From Bradyrhizobium liaoningense (GTDB lineage: Bacteria > Pseudomonadota > Alphaproteobacteria > Rhizobiales > Xanthobacteraceae): 64,000 bases of DNA. The stretch lies in assembly GCF_018130785.1 (NCBI RefSeq), contig NZ_JAFCJT010000011.1, forward strand, positions 1-64,000, given 5' to 3'. Numbering within the stretch: position 1 is the stretch's first letter; each line of letters starts with the position of its first letter. A program made the position numbers and the translations under genes. The notes beneath the pieces are model-generated. The model was given only the letters and a program-made list of their open reading frames with translations. It was not told where the DNA came from and did no database searches. Of the stretch, positions 7,747 through 16,794 are shown in pieces.

Positions 7747-8838
7747 TCAGGTCTTGTTGCGCATCTTGCTGAGCAGATAGTTGTCGTAGAAGTTTTCCGC
7801 GATCTGCGTGTAGAACAGCAGCTCCTTCATATAGGCGTCGTGGCTTTCCTTGGTGCGCTTGAACAGGTCGCTCTTGGCGGCGAGCTCGTTCAGGTGGTCC
7901 TGGGTCGCGTTGTAGCAGGCTTCCATCACCGGCTGCGGGAACGCCTTCAGCTCCGCGCCGTTGGCGATCAGCCGCTTCAAAGCCGCCGGATTCACGCTGT
8001 CGTACTTTTCGAGCATCCAGGCGCCGGCCGCGGAGGCGGCCTGGTTGACGATCGCCTGGTACTGTTTCGGCAAGCTCGCCCACTTCTCGTCATTGACGAT
8101 CATGTGCAGCATCGCGCCGCCTTCCCACCAGCCGGGGAAGTAATAGTACTTGGCGACCTTCTGGAAGCCGAGCTTCTCGTCGTCATAGGGACCCACGAAC
8201 TCGGCGGCGTCGATCGAGCCCTTCTCCAGCGCCGCATAGACGTCGCCGCCGGCGAGCTGCTGCGGCACGATGCCGAGCCTGGCCAGCACATGGCCGCCCA
8301 TGCCGGCGATGCGGAATTTGAGGCCCTTCAGATCGTCGACGGTCTTGATTTCCTTGCGGAACCAGCCGCCCATCTGGGTGCCGGAATTGCCGCAGAGAAT
8401 GGCGTGCGTCTTGAAGGGTTTCAGTGCCTCGTTGGCGAGGTCGGCGCCGCCGCCGAAATGCCACCAGGATTCCTGGTGGCGGTGGTTCATGCCGAACGGC
8501 GCGCCGGTCGCGTAGGCCAGCGCCGGCTCCTTGCCGATGTAGAAATAGAGCGGCGTCTGCGCCATCTCGACGGAGGCGACGCTGACGGCATCGAGCGCCT
8601 GGAGGCCGGGAACGAGCTCGCCGGCCGCAAAGGTCTGGATCTGGAATTTGTTGTCGGTGGCCTCAGCGACGTATTTCGCAAAGGTCTGCGCGGTGCCGTA
8701 GATGGTGTCGAGCGACTTCGGGAAGCTCGAGGTCAGGCGCCATTTGATCTCCGGCGTGCTTTGCGCGATCGCGGGTGCGGCAACCAGCGTCGTCGCGCCG
8801 GCGACCGCGCCGCCCTTGAGGAATGTACGACGTTTCAT
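7747..8838 (-). CDS. TRAP transporter substrate-binding protein (DctP/YiaO-like), Tat-exported
   Basis: A 363-residue periplasmic binding protein. The signal peptide is twin-arginine: MKRRTFLKGG followed by a hydrophobic stretch and 'AIAQ'. The mature part has the DctP fold, including 'GLKFRIAGMGGHVLARLG', the conserved Arg-bearing strand that grips the substrate carboxylate. The N-terminus and 'FVGPYDDEKLG' resemble TRAP proteins that bind 2-oxo-acids. The start has GGGAGAG upstream. No DctQ/DctM membrane genes are nearby, so it is an orphan here and must work with a transporter encoded elsewhere or as a sensor. Confidence 0.88.
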   Translation of the reverse strand: MKRRTFLKGGAVAGATTLVAAPAIAQSTPEIKWRLTSSFPKSLDTIYGTAQTFAKYVAEATDNKFQIQTFAAGELVPGLQALDAVSVASVEMAQTPLYFYIGKEPALAYATGAPFGMNHRHQESWWHFGGGADLANEALKPFKTHAILCGNSGTQMGGWFRKEIKTVDDLKGLKFRIAGMGGHVLARLGIVPQQLAGGDVYAALEKGSIDAAEFVGPYDDEKLGFQKVAKYYYFPGWWEGGAMLHMIVNDEKWASLPKQYQAIVNQAASAAGAWMLEKYDSVNPAALKRLIANGAELKAFPQPVMEACYNATQDHLNELAAKSDLFKRTKESHDAYMKELLFYTQIAENFYDNYLLSKMRNKT

Positions 8839-9071
8839 GTTGGGGTCTCTCCCTAAATCAAGGCTTGAAATGGATGGCCTTTGGTCGGTCTTGGGCCACG
8901 GTCTTCCCGGACCGTTTGCCTGTTCCCGAGGCAGAGTTCAAGCTGTGAGAACACATGGCGCCGCGGCCATCGACGCCGAAACAGCGCACCAAGCCAAGGC
9001 CTTGCCGGCAACTCCTCAGGCGCCCTGGAGGACGATCGACAGCGCCCGCTGCAATTCCTTGAATGCGCGCC

Positions 9072-9185
9072 TCACGCGGCCGCGGCCTCCTCGTACAGGC
9101 CGGCAATGAAATCGCCGAACCCTGCGGGCGTCGGCTGCTTCGTACCGGCGCGATCGACGCCTGCAATGAATTCTGCGATGTCCAT
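9072..9185 (-). CDS. 37-residue hypothetical peptide with two FIAG motifs
   Basis: A short frame opens at the ATG at 9185 and stops at 9072-9074. A good ribosome site (AGGGACAGGA) lies just upstream on the minus strand. The peptide begins MDIAEFIAGVDRAG and later contains GFGDFIAGLYEE, so the FIAG motif occurs twice about 18 residues apart; it ends in four Ala. Codon use is GC-rich and regular. Just downstream, a different frame encodes 'RAFKELQRALSIVLQGA' and then a stop, so a frameshifted longer protein is possible. Function unknown. It lies between the TRAP gene and the DUF982 gene, all on the minus strand. Confidence 0.45.
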   Translation of the reverse strand: MDIAEFIAGVDRAGTKQPTPAGFGDFIAGLYEEAAAA

Positions 9186-9277
9186 GCGATCCTGTCCCTC
9201 GGCGCGAAACGCGCCTGGCCTTGGTCGCAGGCGCACAGGCGTGGGTTCGACGCGGTTGGAAAGGAGGATTGCCCTGC

Positions 9278-9535
9278 TCAGAGCAGCTTCGCACTCACGA
9301 ACAGCGCGCGCACGGCGTTGGTCGCCTGCACCACGAGCATGGCGTTGTCGGCGGCGCCTTCGAGCGCCGCGATCGCGTCTTCATGGAGCGAGCGGAATTC
9401 CATCCACTCGACCGATTTGAAGTTGGTGAGGAATTGATAGGCCTGGCCGACGGTCGCAATCGCCAGCGTGTCGCCATTCAGCTTGATCTTGAACGTCGTA
9501 CGCAGCGGGGTCTCGGAACTCTGGGTATCAGTCAT
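9278..9535 (-). CDS. DUF982 domain protein
   Basis: An 85-residue protein. The pattern 'A..FLTNFKSVEW' followed by 'DAIAALEGAADNAMLVVQATNAVRALFVSA' matches DUF982, a small alpha/beta family almost confined to rhizobia and often present in many copies per genome. No biochemical role is established. No strong ribosome site is visible before the ATG at 9535. The neighbours on both sides point the same way but are separated by gaps, so an operon is not clear. Confidence 0.7.
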   Translation of the reverse strand: MTDTQSSETPLRTTFKIKLNGDTLAIATVGQAYQFLTNFKSVEWMEFRSLHEDAIAALEGAADNAMLVVQATNAVRALFVSAKLL

Positions 9536-9599
9536 GGGCTGCTTCTGGAGGATGACGGCTTAACGAAGGGAAAACGGCAGCCCCGCCGTTCGGCAAATA

Positions 9600-10637
9600 T
9601 CAGGAGTCGGTGCTGGCGCGTTGCGCGGCTATCGCCGATCCACTCAGGCTCGGCACCACGACCAGGCGGTTGAACTCGCCATTGTCCCAGGCCTTGAGGA
9701 AACGATCATAGTCCTTGATCGAGACGCAGCCGTTGGAGTCGCCGCGCGGTCCGAGCATGTAGCTGTGGGTGAGAAGCCCGACGCGGCCAAGCGCGCTGGT
9801 GCCCTCGGTCGGCGTCAGGCGCAGCGCGCGGATGCCGTGGAACAGCTTTTCACGCGGCTTCAGATCGTAGGTCGCGGGCGGGGTCGCACCCACCATCCGC
9901 TGGTCGACATGCGCCGGGTCGTCCATCATCGCGCCCATGCCCGAATGCGCTTCCAGCGCGACGCCGCTCGGCAGGTAAAGTGCCTTGGCCTTGATGTCAT
10001 AGACCGCCGTGCGCGAATCGTAGCCGAGGGCGGCGAGATCCGGCGCCTTGGCGAACAGGCCGCTGTCCGGCGTCAGCGAGGCCAGCTTGATCTTGGCCGT
10101 AAACTTCTCGAAGAAGTTGCGGTTGTCGACCTTGGGGGTGGTCTCGGCATAGGCCTGGCTGGAAGCGATCTGGGCGGAGAAGTCCGCCTGCGCCGGGCGC
10201 GAGCGCGGCATCGGAACGGCATCGGCGCGCTGCGAGGGCTTGGTCTCGTCAACCACGTGCCGGTCATCATCGGTCAGGGTCGAGCGCCACTCGTCGCCCT
10301 GGAGTTTCTGGGCCAGCATCGCCTTGGCATCGCGCAGCTTGAGCTGGACCGCACTCAAGGCGGAGCGCTCCATCGCCCGCAGGCCAAGCTCACGGGCGGG
10401 CGTGTTGCTGGATGCCGAAGCGAAACGGTCGTCAAACGAAGGGCTATTGGCCGGCGGCAGTGCGGTGGCGGGCGGCAGTGAGGCGGTGACCAGCGGGGTC
10501 GAATCGCCGAGGTCAGCGACCCAGGCAGCGGCGCCCAATGCCAGCGCGACTGCGGCCAAAGACAGCAGTATCGTCTCCGCTCGCCCAATACGGCGGCGCG
10601 ACAACAGCCTCTCGGCGCTTGCGCGGTCGGAAACCAT
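9600..10637 (-). CDS. DUF2778/Tlde1-like L,D-transpeptidase-fold protein, membrane anchored
   Basis: 345 residues. A cytoplasmic N-terminus (SDRASAERLLSRRR) leads into one transmembrane helix ('TILLSLAAVALALGAAAWVA', about residues 23-42). A long Ser/Pro/Ala-rich linker follows, then a C-terminal domain with 'GLLTHSYMLGPRGDSNGCVSI'. The His and the SNGCVS Cys match the active site of DUF2778, now known from the T6SS effector Tlde1, which acts on peptidoglycan tetrapeptides. A single anchor and no T6SS genes nearby suggest a housekeeping periplasmic wall enzyme rather than an effector. The ATG at 10637 has GGGGAT upstream; the frame runs on to 10676 without a better start. Confidence 0.78.
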   Translation of the reverse strand: MVSDRASAERLLSRRRIGRAETILLSLAAVALALGAAAWVADLGDSTPLVTASLPPATALPPANSPSFDDRFASASSNTPARELGLRAMERSALSAVQLKLRDAKAMLAQKLQGDEWRSTLTDDDRHVVDETKPSQRADAVPMPRSRPAQADFSAQIASSQAYAETTPKVDNRNFFEKFTAKIKLASLTPDSGLFAKAPDLAALGYDSRTAVYDIKAKALYLPSGVALEAHSGMGAMMDDPAHVDQRMVGATPPATYDLKPREKLFHGIRALRLTPTEGTSALGRVGLLTHSYMLGPRGDSNGCVSIKDYDRFLKAWDNGEFNRLVVVPSLSGSAIAAQRASTDS

Positions 10638-10758
10638 CAGATCCCCAAATCGACCCCCGGGGGGCCCAACCCCCACCCGGAGACTCTATACCAGCTACCA
10701 CATTGGGAGCCAAAAGTTAGGCATAATCGCGGCCGCCGAGGCATCCCAGGATACCCGA

Positions 10759-11199
10759 ATGACCAATCCTTTCGATCTAGAGCGCTTCGTCCGGGCCCAG
10801 GACCCGGTTTTTCGCGACATCCGGGGGGAGCTGACCCGGGGCCGGAAGCAGAGCCACTGGATGTGGTTCGTCTTCCCACAAATCTCGGGCCTCGGTTTCA
10901 GCGCCATGTCGCAGCGCTATGCCATCGGCTCGCGCGCGGAGGCCCGAGCCTACCTCGCCCACCCCGTGCTTGGCCCGCGACTCATTGAATGCACCACCCT
11001 CGTGCTCGCCGTCGAGGGACGAACCATCAACGCCATCCTCGGCGCGCCCGATGACGCCAAATTCCGTTCGTCGATGACGCTGTTCGGCGCGGTGTCCGAC
11101 GAGCCCGTGTTCGATCAGGCGCTCGCCCGGTATTTCGCAGGCGAGCGCGACGGCGCCACGCTGGAGATTCTCGCCAGGCTCGATCGGCCGACGCGCTAG
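10759..11199 (+). CDS. DUF1810 family protein
   Basis: A 146-residue cytoplasmic protein with the family hallmark 'RFVRAQDPVF' and the segment 'RKQSHWMWFVFPQISGLG'. DUF1810 proteins are small single-domain proteins of unknown biochemical function, widespread in proteobacteria. The ATG at 10759 is chosen because homologous sequence begins there; upstream reading frame is intergenic. The gene stands alone, divergent from the Tlde1-like gene. Confidence 0.85.
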   Translation: MTNPFDLERFVRAQDPVFRDIRGELTRGRKQSHWMWFVFPQISGLGFSAMSQRYAIGSRAEARAYLAHPVLGPRLIECTTLVLAVEGRTINAILGAPDDAKFRSSMTLFGAVSDEPVFDQALARYFAGERDGATLEILARLDRPTR

Positions 11200-11334
11200 C
11201 GCGATCTTCGTCTCGACGAATGGACGCATGCCGGCGGGGCATGGCGCCCGGCAGCGTAAACCCCGGATTAACACCGGCTGCCTATCGTTTGCGCAGAATA
11301 ATTTTTCTTCCCCGCGCCAATTGCCGGACAGAAC

Positions 11335-13416
11335 ATGAAAATCGGTACGCTCCTGACCACCGCCATCGTCTCGCTCTCGACCGTCGGCGGCGGTCTCGCC
11401 GTCTACGTCGCCGTAACGAAGTACCAGACGATGGACAGGATCGCCGAAGCGCAAGGCCGGCTCGCGATCGTCCGCGCGGCGAGCGACATCCCGCGCTATC
11501 TCAATCCCGAGCGCGGCTTCGCCACCAACATCCTCTACGGGCCCGCGACCGTCGATCCGGCGCAGCTCACCGAGCACGACAAGCTGCGCAAGCAGACCGA
11601 CGGCGCCCGCGACAGGATGAATGCGCTGCGCAAGGAGCTGCCCGGCCCGTTCGACGACGGTAACACCATCGGCGGCAACATCGACGCCATCAATTCGAAG
11701 TTCACAGCGCTGCGCGAAGCCATCGACAAGGCGATCGCGGGACCGGCGGACGCCCGCAAGGACGCGGCCAAGAAGGTCGTCGCCGACAACGCCGTGCTCA
11801 ACGCCGGCATCACCGCGCTGCTCAACGAGCAGGTGCGCCGCATGGCGATCCTCAACGGCGATGCCTACCGCCAGGCCAACAATGCCAATATCGCCATGAC
11901 GCTGCGCGACATCGGCGGCCTCAATGCCAGCGTGCACAAGAACCTCGTCGGCGGCAAGAAGGTGGCCACCGATGCCGAGAAAGCCGACGTGGCCCGCATG
12001 CAGGGCCGCAACGACCAGATCGTGATGTCGCTGATGGAATTGCGTGGCAATCCCGCGACCCCGGCCAATGTCGGCACCGCGCTCGAGACGATGAATGCGC
12101 GCTATGTCGAGGAGTTCGGTCGCGAGCTCAAGCTCGTCAAGGACGGCGCCGTCACCGGCAAGTATGAGCACGACGTCGAGACCTATTACGCGGCGTCACA
12201 AAAGGGGCTCGGCTCGATCATCGGCGTCCGCGACGCGCTCTACGACAACGCCGAGCAGATCCTCGCCGGCGCCTCCTCCGCCGCGCGCACCAGCTTCACG
12301 ATCGCACTCGTCGGCCTCCTCGCTGTGCTGATCGCCAGCGCCGGCCTCATCGTGATGGTCCGCCGCCGCGTCTGCGGCCCGATCGTCAGCCTGACGACGC
12401 GGATGTCGCGCCTTGCCGACGGCGAGGTTGCGGAAGAGATCCCCGGCGCCGAGCGCTCCGACGAGATCGGCGCGATGGCTTCCGCCGTCCAGGTGTTCAA
12501 GGACAACATGATCCGCGCCGACCGGCTCGCGGCCGAGAAGCAGGCCGAGAACGACGGCAAGATGCGCCGCGCCCAGGCGCTCGACGGGCTCACCCGCGCG
12601 TTCGAGGCCAAGGTCAGCGAACTGGTCGGCGGCCTGTCCCGCGCTTCGTCCACCATGGAAAGCACGGCGCAGTCGATGACCTCGACCGCGGCGCAGACCA
12701 ACAGCCAGGCCGCGGTCGTCGCCGCCGCCTCGCAGCAGACCTCGACCAACGTGCAGACGGTCGCAAGCGCGACCGAAGAGCTGACCTCCTCGATCTCCGA
12801 GATCGGCCGTCAGGTGGCACAAAGCACCGAGATCGCGGCCCGCGCCGTCGACAACGCCCGCCGCACCGGCGACACCGCGCGTGCGCTCGCCGAGGGCGCG
12901 CAGAAGATCGGCGACGTCGTCACGCTGATCCAGAGCATTGCCGAGCAAACCAATCTTCTCGCCCTCAACGCCACGATCGAGGCCGCCCGCGCCGGCGACG
13001 CCGGCCGTGGCTTTGCGGTCGTCGCATCCGAGGTGAAGTCGCTGGCCGGCCAGACCGCCAAGGCCACCACCGAAATCTCCGAGCAGATCACCGCGATCCA
13101 GTCCGCCAGCGACGAGACCGTCGCCGCGATCCGCAACGTCGCCGACGTCATCGCCGAGATCGACCAGATCGGCACCGCGATTGCGGCTGCGATCGAGGAA
13201 CAGGGCTCGGCGACCCGGGAGATCTCCCGCAGCGTCCAGGAAGCCGCCCGCGGCACCCAGGAGGTCAACACCAACATCACGGGCGTGCAGCGCGCCGCCG
13301 ACGACACCGGTGCCGCGGCCCGGGAAGTGCTGGGCGCAGCCGAGCAGCTCTCGACCCAGTCGCGCGACCTCGCCGGCCAGTTCGACCGCTTCCTCGGCGA
13401 GGTCAGGGCCGCCTAG
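11335..13416 (+). CDS. methyl-accepting chemotaxis protein
   Basis: A 693-residue chemoreceptor. TM1 is at about 6-28, followed by a large periplasmic helical sensor region (about 30-320), TM2 near 323-345 ('LVGLLAVLIASAGLIVMV') and HAMP at about 346-400. The C-terminal cytoplasmic hairpin has the conserved CheA/CheW tip 'IAEQTNLLALNATIEAARAG'. No CheR-binding pentapeptide is seen at the C-terminus, which ends FLGEVRAA. The ligand is unknown. No other che genes are nearby, so it is a scattered receptor. It converges on the FMN reductase gene with only 5 bases between the stops. Confidence 0.95.
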   Translation: MKIGTLLTTAIVSLSTVGGGLAVYVAVTKYQTMDRIAEAQGRLAIVRAASDIPRYLNPERGFATNILYGPATVDPAQLTEHDKLRKQTDGARDRMNALRKELPGPFDDGNTIGGNIDAINSKFTALREAIDKAIAGPADARKDAAKKVVADNAVLNAGITALLNEQVRRMAILNGDAYRQANNANIAMTLRDIGGLNASVHKNLVGGKKVATDAEKADVARMQGRNDQIVMSLMELRGNPATPANVGTALETMNARYVEEFGRELKLVKDGAVTGKYEHDVETYYAASQKGLGSIIGVRDALYDNAEQILAGASSAARTSFTIALVGLLAVLIASAGLIVMVRRRVCGPIVSLTTRMSRLADGEVAEEIPGAERSDEIGAMASAVQVFKDNMIRADRLAAEKQAENDGKMRRAQALDGLTRAFEAKVSELVGGLSRASSTMESTAQSMTSTAAQTNSQAAVVAAASQQTSTNVQTVASATEELTSSISEIGRQVAQSTEIAARAVDNARRTGDTARALAEGAQKIGDVVTLIQSIAEQTNLLALNATIEAARAGDAGRGFAVVASEVKSLAGQTAKATTEISEQITAIQSASDETVAAIRNVADVIAEIDQIGTAIAAAIEEQGSATREISRSVQEAARGTQEVNTNITGVQRAADDTGAAAREVLGAAEQLSTQSRDLAGQFDRFLGEVRAA

Positions 13417-13421
13417 TCAAC

Positions 13422-14012
13422 CTAGTACGGCGGCGCCTTGCGCGCCCGCTGGGCCTTGGCGGCTTCGATCCACCACAGCAGGTCGTCGGCAAAGCGCGGG
13501 AACGAGCGCTCCAGGGCCTTGCCGCCCTCGCCGATCGGCTCATTCTCGGCCGACAGCGTCTGCGCGATCGGTCCGACGCCGATGGTGCTCGACACCACGA
13601 CCATGCCCATCTCCGACAGCGTGCCATGCCAGGCGGTCGAGGCGCGTGCTCCGGACAATCGGCCGGCCGAATAGCTCACGATCGCGGCCGGGCGCCAGAA
13701 CCACTCTTCCAGGAAGTGATCGGTGAGGTTCTTCAGGCCGGGCTGGATGCCCCAATTGTATTCGCCGGTGACGAAGACAAAACCGTCGGCGCCGCGGATC
13801 TGCCCCGCCAGCTTTTCGAGCGCCTCGGGTGCCGCCCCCTTGGGATATTCCTTGTACATGCGGTCGAGCATCGGCAGGCCGATCGCCTTGGCGTCGATGA
13901 ACTCGACCTCCTCGCCGCGCTGACGCAGGCGATCGATGACGAAATTCGCAAGGCGGACGCCCATGCGGTCGGAACGGTAGGAACCATAGAAGACGAGGAT
14001 GCGATTGCTCAT
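13422..14012 (-). CDS. NADPH-dependent FMN reductase family protein (flavodoxin fold)
   Basis: A 196-residue protein. The flavodoxin-like FMN loop is 'VFYGSYRSDRMGVRLA', and the second flavin-contacting segment is 'TGEYNWGIQPGLKNLTDHF'. This family (ChrR/YieF/ArsH-related) reduces quinones, chromate, azo dyes or free FMN in the cytoplasm. The ATG at 14012 is preferred; a GTG at 14021 is also possible and neither has a strong ribosome site. The partner substrate is unknown. Confidence 0.85.
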   Translation of the reverse strand: MSNRILVFYGSYRSDRMGVRLANFVIDRLRQRGEEVEFIDAKAIGLPMLDRMYKEYPKGAAPEALEKLAGQIRGADGFVFVTGEYNWGIQPGLKNLTDHFLEEWFWRPAAIVSYSAGRLSGARASTAWHGTLSEMGMVVVSSTIGVGPIAQTLSAENEPIGEGGKALERSFPRFADDLLWWIEAAKAQRARKAPPY

Positions 14013-14063
14013 GGCCGGCACGCTAGCACGAAACGGCGGAACGGCCCCAACCGATTTGCCGCG

Positions 14064-15011
14064 CTATCGTTTTCGCCCCAACTCCAGTGTTTGCGACGGC
14101 GTCTCGCCGAACTGGTCGCGATAGCTTCTGGAGAAGTCACTGAGGTGCCAGAAGCCGAACGCCAGTGCGACGGCCTTGACGCTGTCGGCACCGGCGAGCA
14201 GGCGCTGGCGCACGAGCCACAAGCGGCGCAGGCGCAAATAGCGATGCAGGCTCATGCCGCGATAGCGGCGGACGACGTCGTGCAGGGTGCGGACGGACAG
14301 GTTGAGCTTGCGCGCAATCTCCTCGCTGTAGATCGGCTGCGAGAGGTCGTCGGACAGAAGCGCGCGGATCTCCCGGAAGATCCTGAAGTTCCGCTCGTCA
14401 TTGGGACGCAGGGTCCATCGCGCGGGAACGACGCTTTCGAACGCGTCGTCGACGGCGCCAAGCAGGGACTCCTTCATGGCTGCGGCCTTCAGCGGCACGT
14501 CCGCGGCTCCGATCGGCTCCGACGCGGCAGCCAGCACCTCCCGAACCAGGCTGCGCAGCCGGTTCAGGCCCGCAACCGTCGTTTCAAATATCTTGAAGCT
14601 GGATGTCGCGTGCGGCCAGCCGCGATCCGTCACCTCCGGCCTGAACATCACCGAGGCAATTTGCCGCTGCACCTCCTCGATGGTGGTGTAGGCAGCGCCG
14701 CCGCTGCCGATGACGATGACCGGTCGGGCCCGCTGCGAGCCGTTGAAGCGGATGGGCACGTTGAGCTCGTCCATCGTGAATCCGATGGCGGTGCAATTCT
14801 CGACGAGCTGCGCGTCGACGACGCGGGGAAACGCCCGCGTGAAATTCACGTCGCAACCGGGCAGCGACAGAATGGTCTGCTCGGCCGAAATCCTCCGTAC
14901 GAAGGGCGTGAACTCGAAATTCAGGCCTCGTATGGCATTTCGAAATTCATCGACGTCGGAGAAGCGAAATACCTTGGGCGCCAATCCGGGCGAGTCATTA
15001 ATACTGTTCAT
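14064..15011 (-). CDS. AraC-family transcriptional regulator
   Basis: 315 residues. The C-terminal AraC double HTH (about residues 215-312) contains 'SVRTLHDVVRRYRGMSLHRYLRLRRL' in part and the second-HTH signature 'ALAFGFWHLSDFSRSYRDQFGETPSQTL'. The N-terminal 200 residues resemble the cupin-like AraC_binding_2 region, with 'RISAEQTILSLPGCDVNFTR'. The ATG at 15011 is used; a TTG at 15056 would add 15 residues. The target genes are unknown, and the nearest genes are the flavin reductase downstream and the DUF2336 gene across a 300-base gap. Confidence 0.85.
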   Translation of the reverse strand: MNSINDSPGLAPKVFRFSDVDEFRNAIRGLNFEFTPFVRRISAEQTILSLPGCDVNFTRAFPRVVDAQLVENCTAIGFTMDELNVPIRFNGSQRARPVIVIGSGGAAYTTIEEVQRQIASVMFRPEVTDRGWPHATSSFKIFETTVAGLNRLRSLVREVLAAASEPIGAADVPLKAAAMKESLLGAVDDAFESVVPARWTLRPNDERNFRIFREIRALLSDDLSQPIYSEEIARKLNLSVRTLHDVVRRYRGMSLHRYLRLRRLWLVRQRLLAGADSVKAVALAFGFWHLSDFSRSYRDQFGETPSQTLELGRKR

Positions 15012-15314
15012 GGCAATGTGAAACTTCGCGTCGCAACAACGCGCGTCCGGCGACAATGCCGGTCCGAGTTTCCCCCTTTCGGTTGTCCCGTTCGACCGAA
15101 AGAATCATCCTAGCTCGTCTGGTTCAGTTGGCGAGGGTCCCGTTCAAAGGACAAGCCGCCGCATCAAGCCTCGCCGAATTTCGATAGCGTTTCCAGCGCG
15201 GTCGGCGGTGCATTAATACCCGGCCGATCAAGCTCTAAATTTCAAATTAACGCCTCTGAGGCGCAATGGAGGTCATTGGATAGTCGCGCATTTATTTGAG
15301 TACAGGCCCCTGCC
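15012..15314. other. intergenic region between divergent genes
   Basis: About 300 bases between the AraC regulator (minus) and the DUF2336 gene (plus). AT-rich patches occur near 15205-15250 ('gctctaaatttcaaattaacg') and 15285-15300, which are plausible promoter areas. No coding frame, clear operator or hairpin with a T-tract is seen. Confidence 0.6.
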
Positions 15315-16415
15315 ATGATGGCAACTTTGCCTGCTGATATTCTGGTTGAACTGGAAGTGGCGGTCGCGACGTGCCCGCCGGACCGCTGCGCACGCATCCT
15401 CTCCGGTATTGTGCAGTTGCTCACTGGTCACCGCGACCGGCCCCAGGAATTGCTCGCCGGTGTGGTTGACGGCGTTCTGCTGCGATTGACGGAACGCGTC
15501 GAGGCCAGCGCCCTGATTCAACTCAGCACCGCGCTTGCCGAGCTTGACGTGGCCCCGCCAGAGACCTTACGGCGTCTCGCCGCGCACGATGACCCGGACG
15601 TGGCCTGTCCCGTCCTGCTCAAATCGCTGGCACTCTCAGCCACCGATCTCGCGGTGGTCGCTGCGTCGTGCGGCGAGCGGCATCAACGCACGATCGCTGC
15701 TCGCAACTCGATCGAGCCTGAAGTGACCGAGGCGCTGATCAAACGCGGCGGCCCGATCTGCCTCGCGCTGATCAAGAACCCGGGAACCCGGTTCTCCGAG
15801 GCGGCTTACGCCGCGCTGATCGCCAAGGCCGATCAGGACGGCGAGATTGCGAAGGCGCTGGTGCTGCGGCCCGGCACGCCCGACCAGGTTGTGCGGAAGC
15901 TGCTCTCCGTCGCGCCGGCCCCGAAGGCGCCGGCCAAGCCCATCGCATCCGCCATTCCGCCCGTACAACGGGCAGCGCCGGCTCCGCCCGGGCCGCCATG
16001 CCCGGCCGACTATGCAAGCGCGAGGCCGGAGATCGTCGCGCTCAGCCGCGTCGGCAAGCTCAACGATTCCACGGTGAACCGTTTCGCGATCCGCGGCGAG
16101 ACCGCCAATCTGTTCACGGCACTGTCGGTGCTCTCAGGCGCTCCGATCGAGATCGTGGAGCACGTCATGACCGATGACGATTGCGAGGGCCTCGTCATGG
16201 CCTGCCGGGCGTCGCGGCTGAACTGGGCAACCACGCTCGCGATCCTGAGCAATCGCGGCTGTGCACGTCTCTCCTTCGTAGAACGCGAGCGGGCGCAGCA
16301 CATATTCGAAACGCTTCTCTTGTCGACCAGCCAATGGACAGTGCGCTGGGGGGAAATTGCAGCGAGTGCCAACCCAGGCGATCCTCGCGGCACAAAAATG
16401 GGGGTTAACCGATGA
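15315..16415 (+). CDS. DUF2336 domain protein
   Basis: A 366-residue cytoplasmic helical-repeat protein. Repeated short helices such as 'LAAHDDPDVACPVLLKSLALSATDL' (HEAT-like) match DUF2336, an alphaproteobacterial family of unknown function. A Pro/Ala-rich linker at about 200-235 separates the N-terminal repeats from a C-terminal helical domain ('NRFAIRGETANLFTALSVLSG'). The start is at MMATLPAD. The stop overlaps the next gene's ATG as ATGA. Translation coupling to a PilZ protein, followed by an HD-GYP protein, suggests a role in c-di-GMP or motility control; this is inferred from context. Confidence 0.8.
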   Translation: MMATLPADILVELEVAVATCPPDRCARILSGIVQLLTGHRDRPQELLAGVVDGVLLRLTERVEASALIQLSTALAELDVAPPETLRRLAAHDDPDVACPVLLKSLALSATDLAVVAASCGERHQRTIAARNSIEPEVTEALIKRGGPICLALIKNPGTRFSEAAYAALIAKADQDGEIAKALVLRPGTPDQVVRKLLSVAPAPKAPAKPIASAIPPVQRAAPAPPGPPCPADYASARPEIVALSRVGKLNDSTVNRFAIRGETANLFTALSVLSGAPIEIVEHVMTDDDCEGLVMACRASRLNWATTLAILSNRGCARLSFVERERAQHIFETLLLSTSQWTVRWGEIAASANPGDPRGTKMGVNR

Positions 16416-16744
16416 GGTTCGACGGTCGCAAGGCGCTTCGCGTACGGATGGATCACAAGCAGGCCGTCAATCTGATGGGCTCCGACGGCACCTGGCGACG
16501 CAGTTGCTTCCTGCTCGACGTGTCGCAAAGCGGCGCCAAGATCGAGGTCGAAGGTACGCTCGACGTGCTCCAGGCCAAGGAATTCTTCATGCTGCTGTCA
16601 TCGACGGGTCTTGCCTACCGGCGGTGCGAACTGGTGTGGATCGACGGCACCATGGCCGGCGTGCACTTCATCACCGCGGACGGCAAGAAGAAGCCGGCGA
16701 GTGCAAAAGCGGCCGCCGCGCAGAACGCCACTCCAAGCAAATAG
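16412..16744 (+). CDS. PilZ domain protein (c-di-GMP binding)
   Basis: A 110-residue single-domain protein. The RxxxR motif is RKALR (6-10) and the second motif is 'LLDVSQSGAKIEV' (D/NxSxxG), so both parts of the c-di-GMP site are present. The C-terminus is a Lys/Ala-rich tail. It is coupled to the DUF2336 gene by ATGA, and the HD-GYP gene follows 50 bases later. It is probably the reader in a local c-di-GMP circuit; the output partner is unknown. Confidence 0.88.
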   Translation: MRFDGRKALRVRMDHKQAVNLMGSDGTWRRSCFLLDVSQSGAKIEVEGTLDVLQAKEFFMLLSSTGLAYRRCELVWIDGTMAGVHFITADGKKKPASAKAAAAQNATPSK

Positions 16745-16794
16745 GCTCCAGAATTCATCGACCTCATTCAGTTTCATTATAGTCCCGGCTCGCC

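Noticed and set aside
10777..12171. Minus-strand 464-residue frame opposite DUF1810 and the chemoreceptor
   Set aside because: Antisense shadow; both plus-strand genes are well supported.
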